A stretch of 64,000 nucleotides of DNA, from the NCBI GenBank assembly GCA_023389855.1, contig JAEWDZ010000004.1, positions 310,001 through 374,000 on the forward strand. Reading direction: 5' to 3'. A program made the position numbers and the translations under genes. Within the stretch, counting starts at the first letter, position 1, and each line of letters opens with the position of its first letter. Source of the DNA: Bacteroidota bacterium. GTDB taxonomy: Bacteria; Bacteroidota; Bacteroidia; Bacteroidales; Porphyromonadaceae. Shown one piece after another: positions 53,237 through 61,060 of this stretch. The notes under the pieces were generated by a model. That model worked only from the letters and a program-made list of their open reading frames with translations, did no database searches and was not told the DNA's origin.

Positions 53237-55282
53237 TTAGTTTTTATTTTTGGACATCTGAGGTCTTTCCTTTATGAGCCCGACACGATAGGCGTAAAGG
53301 AGATTTTTCAGGTTATCAATCTGTGTCTGCAGGGTACGTCCAACATCGGTATTGCGCACCATGATACGCTCGTGAGCAGGCTCCCATAAGACGCTCACAC
53401 TCTTGATATCACTGGCATTTTTTATTGCATTCTTTTTCCCTATAAAAGGCTCGTGCTGTACCAACTGCAGGCCTTGTGAATTGTAGATAAGGGTGTAACC
53501 AGCAATACCCGTAGTAGGTTGATATGCCCTACTAAAGCCCCCATCTATAACCAGCACCTTGCCATCTGCCAAGATAGGCTTCTCGCCCTTAGTCGTTTTT
53601 ACCGGCACATGGCCATTGATAATATGGCAGCCTGATCCAGAAAGACCAAAATCGGCAAGAATACGGTCGATGGCTTCGACATTGGAACGATATTTATAGT
53701 AATACCCTTTTGTTTCGGTGTGCGTAACCTTGTCGGCCACAAAATAACGTTCAAAGGTTGTCATTGCACTCTTGTCAAATAGCGGAGAGTCTGGCCCGCA
53801 CCACAAATACCATACATAGTCGCCTGCAAACTTTCTTTCAGGAGATCCGACAGGAGAAAAGTAAGCATCCCTCATCAGGGCATCGACTTTTTCGAAAAGC
53901 GCTTTTCCTTTGTATTTTTTCTTTCCTATGGTGACTTCTTTCAGCATTCCGTCTTCATCCAGAGGCATCGACGCATGGAAAAGTAAGTTGTCATTGCACA
54001 CTAGAAACATGCTGCCGAGGCTATACATACCCCTAATATGTCGGTGCAATTTCTCACTCCTACGAATAGACTCCGACAAACGCTCCATCACATTCAACTC
54101 TTCTTCGGTAAGTTTGTATGGATCTTTTGGGTCTACAGTTGGGAAATTCATATCAAGCATAGGATGGATACCGTATCCACCATTAGGGGCCGTTTCAGAA
54201 AGATCCACAGTACCTTTTTCCCAATCTATCTTGTGCAAAAGATTTCGGCTATCCATCTTGTATTCAGGATGATCCTTTATGATAGCATATTCTAGTTTAA
54301 ACTGTATCACAGCCATCGCTTTTTGCATCTGACTAATGAGATACATGCTTTTATCATCCCATATTACATCAGAGTCGCCGGTTTTAGGCTGGAAGCGTTT
54401 GCAGGGGTCGTTGGCATAGGTTTCCATGGCGAAACGCGCCAAGGGGAGCAGATTTATTCCATACCCATCTTCGATAGTGTCTAAGTTGGCATAGCGCAAA
54501 GAAATACGCAGCAAATTAGCGATACAAGCCCAATTACCGGAAGCAGCCCCCATCCATAATACGTCATGGTTGCCCCACTGGATATCTACATGATGATAGC
54601 GCAGCAGATTATCCATAATGAAATGAGCACCAGGTCCTCTATCGTAGATATCCCCTACGATGTGAAGATGATCAACCACAAGGCGCTGTATAGTAGTACT
54701 CAGAGCGATAATGAAGTCGTCCGCTTTTCCTGTAAGAATAATCGTGTCTAAGATACTAGCAATGTACTCTACTTTGTTTGGCGTATCTCCTTTTTCGTGT
54801 AGTAACTCTTGCAGGATATAGCTGTATTCTTCAGGCAAATTCTTTCTCACCTTGCTGCGAGTATATTTTTCGCTTGCTTTCCTACATAGCTGTACTAATC
54901 GATCGATATTTACTTTATACCAGCTATTAAGATCCTTTTTATCGACCTTTTGTTTAATGTAGTGCAATGCCTCCTGCGGATAATAGACTAGCAGTGCGAA
55001 AGTAGCCATTTCCTGCTTGAGCATCGAGCGGTCAAAAAGTTCCTTTATTTTTCGCATCACACTGCCAGAGGCATTTCTCAGGACGTGATCAAAAGCTTCA
55101 TGCTCGCCATGGATATCGGCAAGGAAATGTTCTGTCCCCTTAGGGAGATTCAGGATCGCCTCCAGATTGATAATTTCAGTCGATGCTTCGGCACTGGTTG
55201 GAAAACTATTAGAAAGCAGTTGGAGGTATCGTAAATCTTTTCGAACCTCCTCTATTTGTTGTGTCTTGTCGCTTAGGTTCAT
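53237..55282 (-). CDS. fbp: Fructose-1,6-bisphosphatase class III
   Basis: Hydrolyses fructose 1,6-bisphosphate in gluconeogenesis. The 681-residue length and metallophosphatase motifs mark the large class III enzyme: ADIHGEHEAFDHVL, VGDIYDRGPGA, WGNHDVLWMGAA and INGHVPVKT. An insert-rich middle region is usual for this class. First gene of the fbp-PBP1A pair, with a TACCTTTG box upstream on the minus strand. Together with PpdK it gives a complete gluconeogenic bypass. Confidence 0.97.
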   Translation of the reverse strand: MNLSDKTQQIEEVRKDLRYLQLLSNSFPTSAEASTEIINLEAILNLPKGTEHFLADIHGEHEAFDHVLRNASGSVMRKIKELFDRSMLKQEMATFALLVYYPQEALHYIKQKVDKKDLNSWYKVNIDRLVQLCRKASEKYTRSKVRKNLPEEYSYILQELLHEKGDTPNKVEYIASILDTIILTGKADDFIIALSTTIQRLVVDHLHIVGDIYDRGPGAHFIMDNLLRYHHVDIQWGNHDVLWMGAASGNWACIANLLRISLRYANLDTIEDGYGINLLPLARFAMETYANDPCKRFQPKTGDSDVIWDDKSMYLISQMQKAMAVIQFKLEYAIIKDHPEYKMDSRNLLHKIDWEKGTVDLSETAPNGGYGIHPMLDMNFPTVDPKDPYKLTEEELNVMERLSESIRRSEKLHRHIRGMYSLGSMFLVCNDNLLFHASMPLDEDGMLKEVTIGKKKYKGKALFEKVDALMRDAYFSPVGSPERKFAGDYVWYLWCGPDSPLFDKSAMTTFERYFVADKVTHTETKGYYYKYRSNVEAIDRILADFGLSGSGCHIINGHVPVKTTKGEKPILADGKVLVIDGGFSRAYQPTTGIAGYTLIYNSQGLQLVQHEPFIGKKNAIKNASDIKSVSVLWEPAHERIMVRNTDVGRTLQTQIDNLKNLLYAYRVGLIKERPQMSKNKN

Positions 55283-55334
55283 GTTTTTTTCGCTTATGTT
55301 GTTATATTCCTTTTTCTATTCTCATCTTTTGTCA

Positions 55335-55342
55335 CAAAGGTA
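55335..55342 (-). promoter_or_regulatory. -7 box of fbp
   Basis: On the minus strand TACCTTTG (TAnnTTTG), 53 bp before the fbp ATG. No clear -33 TTG. Confidence 0.55.
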
Positions 55343-55607
55343 ATCATTTCTATCGAAAGAAAGGATATCGCGTGGATTGCTCATAAGCTAAGCAAAAGCG
55401 CATCTAATAACGACAAATGGGAAGATTTTTTACCTAAAAATCAACCTAAGCAAATCCTTATTTCAGGACAGTATCATCAAATCGCGACGATCCTCATATA
55501 GTAGTCGCATTCATTCTCTGTCTACTGTTTTGTTACGAGCTGACAAGTAATCAATCGAGAATAAATAAATTATAGAGGTCCCCAACTTTTTGGCAAAAAA
55601 AAATAAC

Positions 55608-55615
55608 TATCTTTG
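55608..55615 (+). promoter_or_regulatory. -7 box upstream of the LRR protein gene
   Basis: TATCTTTG matches TAnnTTTG, 158 bp before the ATG at 55774, implying a long leader. A TTTG at 55589 is too close to be a normal -33 element. Confidence 0.5.
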
Positions 55616-55773
55616 CAATATCTTTCGTACTCTTCAGAGAAAGCTATGAAGATGTTTGTACATAAGGATAATTATGTCGATTAGCTCCTTTGGTTATATC
55701 CATTGGACTCTTGCCGTGAGCACCGACAAGCGATTTATTCAGAATACGATAGTCGTCGAAAAGGAATTTTATT

Positions 55774-57051
55774 ATGAAGCCACTTAATAGGAAGAAAAAG
55801 AATTTTTCCACATACTTATTCTTTGCTTTACTGTTTCTACTGATGCCTCCCGTTCATGCACAGTCAATAGGAGAAAAAGCAACATTTACACAGCATGGGG
55901 AAATGGACAAACTGCCTCTTATTCAATTTTGGACGGCCAAAAATAGAGGCGAAAGCATAGAACTTTCCATCAGCGGAAAATCGGTCATTATTCAAGGGGC
56001 TAATGGCTCTTGGATCGATGATGAAATAATAACATATACATTAACCGATCAGCATGTCAAGATATATGCGAAAGAAATAACCTCTTTTACGTGTGATCTA
56101 AATGAAATCACATCTATCGACGTTTCTCAGGCAACAAACCTTACGACCTTAAGTGCTCTATACAATAACCTTACATCCATAGATTTAAGCCAGAATAAAA
56201 ATCTGACAGGAGTTTATTTATCGGGTAATTCCTTAAAAAGCATCGATCTAAAAGAAAACTCAAATCTGCTAAATTTATATATCGGAAGTAATTCCTTAGA
56301 AGATTTAGAGCTAACACATAATCCTCTCATTGAAACGCTTTTTTGCAATGACAATCAATTGGGACACTTATCACTGGAAGACAATGAAAATATTGAATTC
56401 CTAGATTGCTCTGACAACCTTCTTAACGCCTTAGATGTAAGAAAGAATCTACACATTACCGATCTTTTCTGTTCACACAATATGATCAATCGTTTAGATC
56501 TCACCATGCTTAAAGATCTCGAATATCTAAATTGCTCCCAGAACAAACTAGAAGCCTTGGATTTATCGGAAAACAGAAAAATAGAACATATCCAAATTCA
56601 ATCAAATAAGATAAAGGCCGAAGGTGCAGAATCTTTGGTAAAAAGCCTTAATCGTCGGGGAGAGAAAAAAGGAATTATCGTCCTAGTGGACAGTAAAGAT
56701 CCTCAAGAGGGAAACAGTTTTACAAAAGAAGAGATCCAATCTGTCCAGGCAAAAAATTGGGAAACGTACGACAGTAATGGATCGTACGACAAAAAAGATT
56801 GGATAGCATACAGTGGTAGCACAAATTCGATCTCTGTAGAATCCGGAGATCAACAAGTTTTCATATACAAAGAAGAAGATAAACTGGTCCTTAGATGCGA
56901 AGTTCCATCGAAATGCGTTGTAATTACCTTAGACGGACGCATTATCTATAATGGCACTATCAATGGAGAGAAACGGATCGACAGCCATAACGCCATGGTA
57001 CTAATCTTAATCCAGGAAGGAGCAGACAAGAAAATATACCCTTCTGTATAG
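55774..57051 (+). CDS. Secreted leucine-rich repeat protein (internalin-like)
   Basis: A 425-residue protein with a signal peptide (FFALLFLLMPPVHAQ) and about eight leucine-rich repeats of 20-21 residues (e.g. LTSIDLSQNKNLTGVYLSGN; each has the form L-x-x-L-x-C/L-x-x-N-x-L) between residues ~105 and 275. After a region starting KKGIIVLVDSKDPQEGN, the C-terminus (CVVITLDGRIIYNGTI) looks like a Bacteroidota C-terminal strand domain, possibly a secretion signal. The architecture resembles internalin-J-type proteins of oral Bacteroidota. Probably cell-surface, role unknown. First gene of the surface-protein block. Confidence 0.82.
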   Translation: MKPLNRKKKNFSTYLFFALLFLLMPPVHAQSIGEKATFTQHGEMDKLPLIQFWTAKNRGESIELSISGKSVIIQGANGSWIDDEIITYTLTDQHVKIYAKEITSFTCDLNEITSIDVSQATNLTTLSALYNNLTSIDLSQNKNLTGVYLSGNSLKSIDLKENSNLLNLYIGSNSLEDLELTHNPLIETLFCNDNQLGHLSLEDNENIEFLDCSDNLLNALDVRKNLHITDLFCSHNMINRLDLTMLKDLEYLNCSQNKLEALDLSENRKIEHIQIQSNKIKAEGAESLVKSLNRRGEKKGIIVLVDSKDPQEGNSFTKEEIQSVQAKNWETYDSNGSYDKKDWIAYSGSTNSISVESGDQQVFIYKEEDKLVLRCEVPSKCVVITLDGRIIYNGTINGEKRIDSHNAMVLILIQEGADKKIYPSV

Positions 57052-57163
57052 TTTTTTTCAATGACATAATGATATGCCCCCAAACAATTATCTCACATAA
57101 ACAAGAGAGATTTCTCCTACTATAATGATAACTAATACATTAAAAAATAAATACATGTTGCTT

Positions 57164-58231
57164 ATGAAAAGAGCTTGTCCAATCCTCATTTTTTTCCTCT
57201 TATTTTTCACATTACTTTCTTGCGAAGTAACGCAAAAAAAAGTGTTACCTTTAGCCGATCAGATCGGCATCACAGTCTGCCCCTCTGAGATAACTTTGGA
57301 AAAAGGTGACAGCGCGCAAATAGAGGTTACAATAATCCCTACCCATACATCACTGAAAGCAAGCTTCAAGAGCAGCAATCCGTCTATCGTAGCTGTAAGC
57401 GAAAGTGGGTCAATATCTGCGATATCACAAGGGATAGCTGAGGTTATCGTCTCAGTCAAATCCGCTATTGCCAAATGTATTGTAACTGTAGTTGACAAAA
57501 AAGAGGAAACTATTGTGCATCCCATAGAATATTTTTGTGAATACAACCTTGCTCCCGATGGCCTATCTTTTATGAAAAACCACTCTAATGAAGGTGCTCT
57601 TTATATCGATTATGAAGAAGCTGTAAAAAAATACACAAAAGTAGAAATAGAGGGTAAAAAATATCATCTTCCCGACAAACTAGAAATGAGCATTATATTC
57701 CCAGATTTAGCGATCATAGAGTTTGGAGACGGAAGCAAATACGACAACAACGAAGAAACCATTTCCGTGGCTGGTGAGGTCAAACAATACAACGCCTTCT
57801 ATCGTAGCGTCGGCGCCCATACTTGCTATGCCCTCCGCTTTATCGGGAATGATAATAAATGGCTCTCTGCATGGCAATACGACTACGTAGAGAATCCCTC
57901 TGATAATACGGGAAAATATCTTGTCGTAACCTGTCGACCGTTGGGGCCCAACTTCAAAGGGGATATAAGCACTGTAGCCAATAAGGATTTCTGGACGAGC
58001 AACAACGAAAAAGATATTGTACGTTATTTTCCCGCAGCGGGATTTATTTCTACCACCGAAGACGGTGAAAGTAAAGCACCAGAAAATGTTGGGGCATATG
58101 GCCATTACTGGACAGCTACTAGCAGTAGCGAATCGATGGGCGAAAACGCCTACTTCAATATGTATTATGTTGGCATCTTTATAAATGGAAAAGCAATAAA
58201 ATTACCCGTACGACTTATGAAAGAGGACTGA
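57164..58231 (+). CDS. Lipoprotein with BIG2 domain and FISUMP-like C-terminus
   Basis: Starting at ATG 57164 it has 355 residues with a lipobox FFTLLSC; ATGs at 57125 and 57155 are also in frame. Residues ~30-115 form a bacterial Ig-like (BIG2) domain (EITLEKGDSAQIEVTIIPTH, SNPSIVAVSESG). The C-terminus, with YWTAT and a final VRLMKED, resembles the paralogous domain of Fibrobacter-type surface proteins. Probably surface-exposed; ligand unknown. The next two genes share the BIG2 layout. Confidence 0.75.
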   Translation: MKRACPILIFFLLFFTLLSCEVTQKKVLPLADQIGITVCPSEITLEKGDSAQIEVTIIPTHTSLKASFKSSNPSIVAVSESGSISAISQGIAEVIVSVKSAIAKCIVTVVDKKEETIVHPIEYFCEYNLAPDGLSFMKNHSNEGALYIDYEEAVKKYTKVEIEGKKYHLPDKLEMSIIFPDLAIIEFGDGSKYDNNEETISVAGEVKQYNAFYRSVGAHTCYALRFIGNDNKWLSAWQYDYVENPSDNTGKYLVVTCRPLGPNFKGDISTVANKDFWTSNNEKDIVRYFPAAGFISTTEDGESKAPENVGAYGHYWTATSSSESMGENAYFNMYYVGIFINGKAIKLPVRLMKED

Positions 58232-58376
58232 CGTTGCTCCAAGCAAAAATCATTGGATATAACAATACCCTACTATCTATAATGATCAACCGATCTGCGT
58301 CATCACTCCAGGAGATTGAACTGCCACTTTTGTTAACCCTAAGTTTTATCACATCCAAAGCATTTCTACACACAAT

Positions 58377-59687
58377 ATGAAAAGATATATTCTTTATTCT
58401 ATCGCTTTACTCTTCTCATTTACATGCTTAGCAGGCTGTAAGCAAGAAATAGCAGTCAAGCCTGTTCTAACGCTATCAGTCCATCCTAAGGAAGCGACTG
58501 TGAAAGTAGGTGAAAAACGCCAACTATCTGTCACGATAGAACCATCACAAGAGACAATTCTTACTTATATTAGCGAACATCCCGAAATAGCTTCCGTTTC
58601 GCCAGGAGGAGAAGTAACAGCATTAGCTGAAGGAAAGACTACGATCACAATAAAAGCTAAAGACAGCTATGTCAATAGCTATATCACCGTAATAAAAAAA
58701 GAGGTTCCCTCCCCACAGTCCAGCGAAAACCAGATGCCCCTACTCCATTTCTCTAGAGATATCGATGATGCTATCGAAAGACACGAAAACACTGTAGGGC
58801 GAACCTACCAATCCCCAATAGAGGTAGGGTCAGAAAGCTTCAAGGGTTTTATCAATCTTGATTTGTCCATTATTCCGATAGCTATATATGGTCTGCAAAC
58901 CAATAATGAAGATGGCGATGTTATCGTTGCGTTCAGCAAAGAAAAAGTAGACGATTGCACCAAAACGATAGAAATGTTAAAGGAACTGGCATTTACCGAT
59001 TGGAAAAAAGTAACCTTCACCGGTGGGATAGAAGGTCTATACGCCCGTTTTGACAATGGGTTTGTACAAATAGTTCCCTCTGAAGAAAATGTTCTAGATG
59101 TTCACTCAAAATTAATCTTTGTAAAACCACATCCCCAAAGTGGACCTATAATTAATGCCAAAGCAAAAGATTTTCCCAGCTATGATGCTCTGTTAAAGAG
59201 AGCTGATGAGATCATTGAGTTTGAAAATAAATTAGGATTACGAACGCCAGATGAAGATTTTTGGGATACTTCCATTAAAAACATGTTATTTTTAAGCAAA
59301 AAAGATAAGATGGATCAGCAAGAAACCAACTTTTCGTTGGTGTATTATATGGGGACGTCTGACAATGACCCTGAATATATTATCTGTACAGTCACGGGCA
59401 TCACCGACGCATCTTCTTTTGAGAGGGATGAGATACGCGAATGGTTCGAAAATAATGGTTTTGGAGATCAGTTCCAAGTCTCCCAAGAGCGAGGATACGT
59501 CAAAGGATTTAACCATGAGAACCCTAGTATTTCAGCTACGTTGAGCATCTACGATGATATACCCATGCTGGAGATATTGCCAGATACTGCCGCCCCATCG
59601 GTAGACAAGGAAAGAAGAATAGAATTGGCTAACACCGCATTTTCTTCACTCCAAATATCAGCAAATAAGATACAAGGTTATAAATAA
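58377..59687 (+). CDS. Lipoprotein with BIG2 domain, unknown C-terminal region
   Basis: A 436-residue protein with signal peptide and lipobox LAGC (residues ~18-21). A BIG2 domain follows (HPKEATVKVGEKRQLSVTI, SEHPEIASVSPGGEVTALAE). The remaining ~320 residues are not recognised; they look alpha/beta, with the helical start LLHFSRDIDDAIERHENTVG and another helix at YDALLKRADEIIEFENKLG. Likely surface or periplasmic. It follows the previous gene in the same direction after 145 bp. Confidence 0.75.
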   Translation: MKRYILYSIALLFSFTCLAGCKQEIAVKPVLTLSVHPKEATVKVGEKRQLSVTIEPSQETILTYISEHPEIASVSPGGEVTALAEGKTTITIKAKDSYVNSYITVIKKEVPSPQSSENQMPLLHFSRDIDDAIERHENTVGRTYQSPIEVGSESFKGFINLDLSIIPIAIYGLQTNNEDGDVIVAFSKEKVDDCTKTIEMLKELAFTDWKKVTFTGGIEGLYARFDNGFVQIVPSEENVLDVHSKLIFVKPHPQSGPIINAKAKDFPSYDALLKRADEIIEFENKLGLRTPDEDFWDTSIKNMLFLSKKDKMDQQETNFSLVYYMGTSDNDPEYIICTVTGITDASSFERDEIREWFENNGFGDQFQVSQERGYVKGFNHENPSISATLSIYDDIPMLEILPDTAAPSVDKERRIELANTAFSSLQISANKIQGYK

Positions 59688-59772
59688 GAAAATATTCACC
59701 CCCAGACTGAAAACAATTATTATCACCGTAGAAAAAAGAATTAATAGTCAACCAACAAGAGAATAGATCATC

Positions 59773-60831
59773 ATGAAAAAAGGCATCATACTCTTTTTAG
59801 TAGCTTTGCTTGCAATTCTTTTCACCTATTGCAAGAACAGCGATACACTTAGAAGTTTCTCACTTTCAGCAGATAAAAGGCAACTATCTATAGGAGAAAC
59901 ATTGCAGTTAAGAGTCGACAAAACAACTCCGTCGAACTATCCCATTAAAAATATCGTATGGCACAGTAGTAACGAGAGTATAGCTTCTGTATCAGCAACA
60001 GGAGAGGTCACAGCAAAAAACGTGGGAGAAGTGACAATAAAAGCTACATGCGAAGGCATTACTGCATCGTGCCTCGTGACAGTTGTGCCTGTAGAAGTGT
60101 CTAGCATCCGAATCGATACAACCGAATTGATACTAAAGGAAAAAGAGACGCATCAATTCAATGTAACAGTCCTGCCGGATAATGCAACTGTGCCCTCATT
60201 TATATGGGAAAGTAAAGATCCTAATATTGCCAGCATCACAAATTGCGGTCTTCTAACGGCTAAAGAGGTTGGGGAAACAGAGATTACTGTTTGCTCTGAA
60301 GACGGACTTCATACAGCGACTTGCCAAGTGACAGTAATACGTAAAGAATATAGGGTACTAGAAAAATTATTACTCCCTTTTTTAGGATGGGGAGAGGGTA
60401 TGAAATCGGTACGAAATTATGAAAAAAAGGAAGGAGGTACCGAGAAAAGTTATACTTTGTACGATGAATACGAAAATACCTACTACCTAGCTTTTGACGT
60501 TGAACCTAGTGACGAAAAGCCAATCGTATGTAGAGGGTATGTTTTCGACAAAAAAAGTGAAGGAAAACTTATTGCGTCCGAAATTTTATTTCCATTAGAA
60601 TGTGTCTTCGAGGTCTATGGTAATGGCGGAGGCAACATACGATCGGAGTTTACAAATCTTCTTTCATCCGAAGGGTTCACCCCATTTTCGTTACCCTTAG
60701 CAGGCGTAGTTCAATGCTACGCGAACAAAGGTAAAAATCTATTTTTAGAACTCCGTATTCTCACCATGAAAGAAACAGGTGAGACGCAGTATGCAGGACT
60801 AATGGTACTACCCTATGACTCTCTTTTTTAA
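59773..60831 (+). CDS. Lipoprotein-like protein with two BIG2 domains
   Basis: A 352-residue protein with a signal peptide and Cys at residue 20 (LFTYC), a weak lipobox. Two BIG2 domains are visible: residues ~30-112 (SNESIASVSATGEVTAKNVG) and ~113-195 (SKDPNIASITNCGLLTAKEV). The C-terminal ~155 residues are unassigned. Last of three related BIG2 genes; a strong bidirectional hairpin follows. Confidence 0.75.
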   Translation: MKKGIILFLVALLAILFTYCKNSDTLRSFSLSADKRQLSIGETLQLRVDKTTPSNYPIKNIVWHSSNESIASVSATGEVTAKNVGEVTIKATCEGITASCLVTVVPVEVSSIRIDTTELILKEKETHQFNVTVLPDNATVPSFIWESKDPNIASITNCGLLTAKEVGETEITVCSEDGLHTATCQVTVIRKEYRVLEKLLLPFLGWGEGMKSVRNYEKKEGGTEKSYTLYDEYENTYYLAFDVEPSDEKPIVCRGYVFDKKSEGKLIASEILFPLECVFEVYGNGGGNIRSEFTNLLSSEGFTPFSLPLAGVVQCYANKGKNLFLELRILTMKETGETQYAGLMVLPYDSLF

Positions 60832-60941
60832 AAACAGAGAGGATCGATTGATCGAACGTGATAAATCGAGTGAAACTATAATGAGAACCCAATTTAATAT
60901 TCTCCAATAGTGATATAATTTCGCCCGCATAAAATTACAGA

Positions 60942-60980
60942 AAGAAGCGCAAAAGAATAATCATATCTTTTGCGCTTCTT
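60942..60980. terminator. Bidirectional terminator between convergent genes
   Basis: A perfect 15-bp stem AAGAAGCGCAAAAGA (60942-60956) / TCTTTTGCGCTTCTT (60966-60980) with a 9-nt loop. T-rich sequence follows on the minus side (TTTCTGTAATTTTA); the plus side has no long T run. Confidence 0.8.
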
Positions 60981-61060
60981 ATTCACGATTGTAATGGTCA
61001 GATTCAGTATTATGACCTAGCTAAACGATATAGCAGCTTTGTCTAGAAGTAATCAGATTC

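Larger units (their letters stand above)
55283..55773. other. Divergent intergenic region fbp / LRR protein
   Basis: About 490 bp holding the fbp -7 box (55335-55342, minus) and a plus-strand -7 box (55608-55615). No gene seen; the rest shows no pattern I can interpret. Confidence 0.6.
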
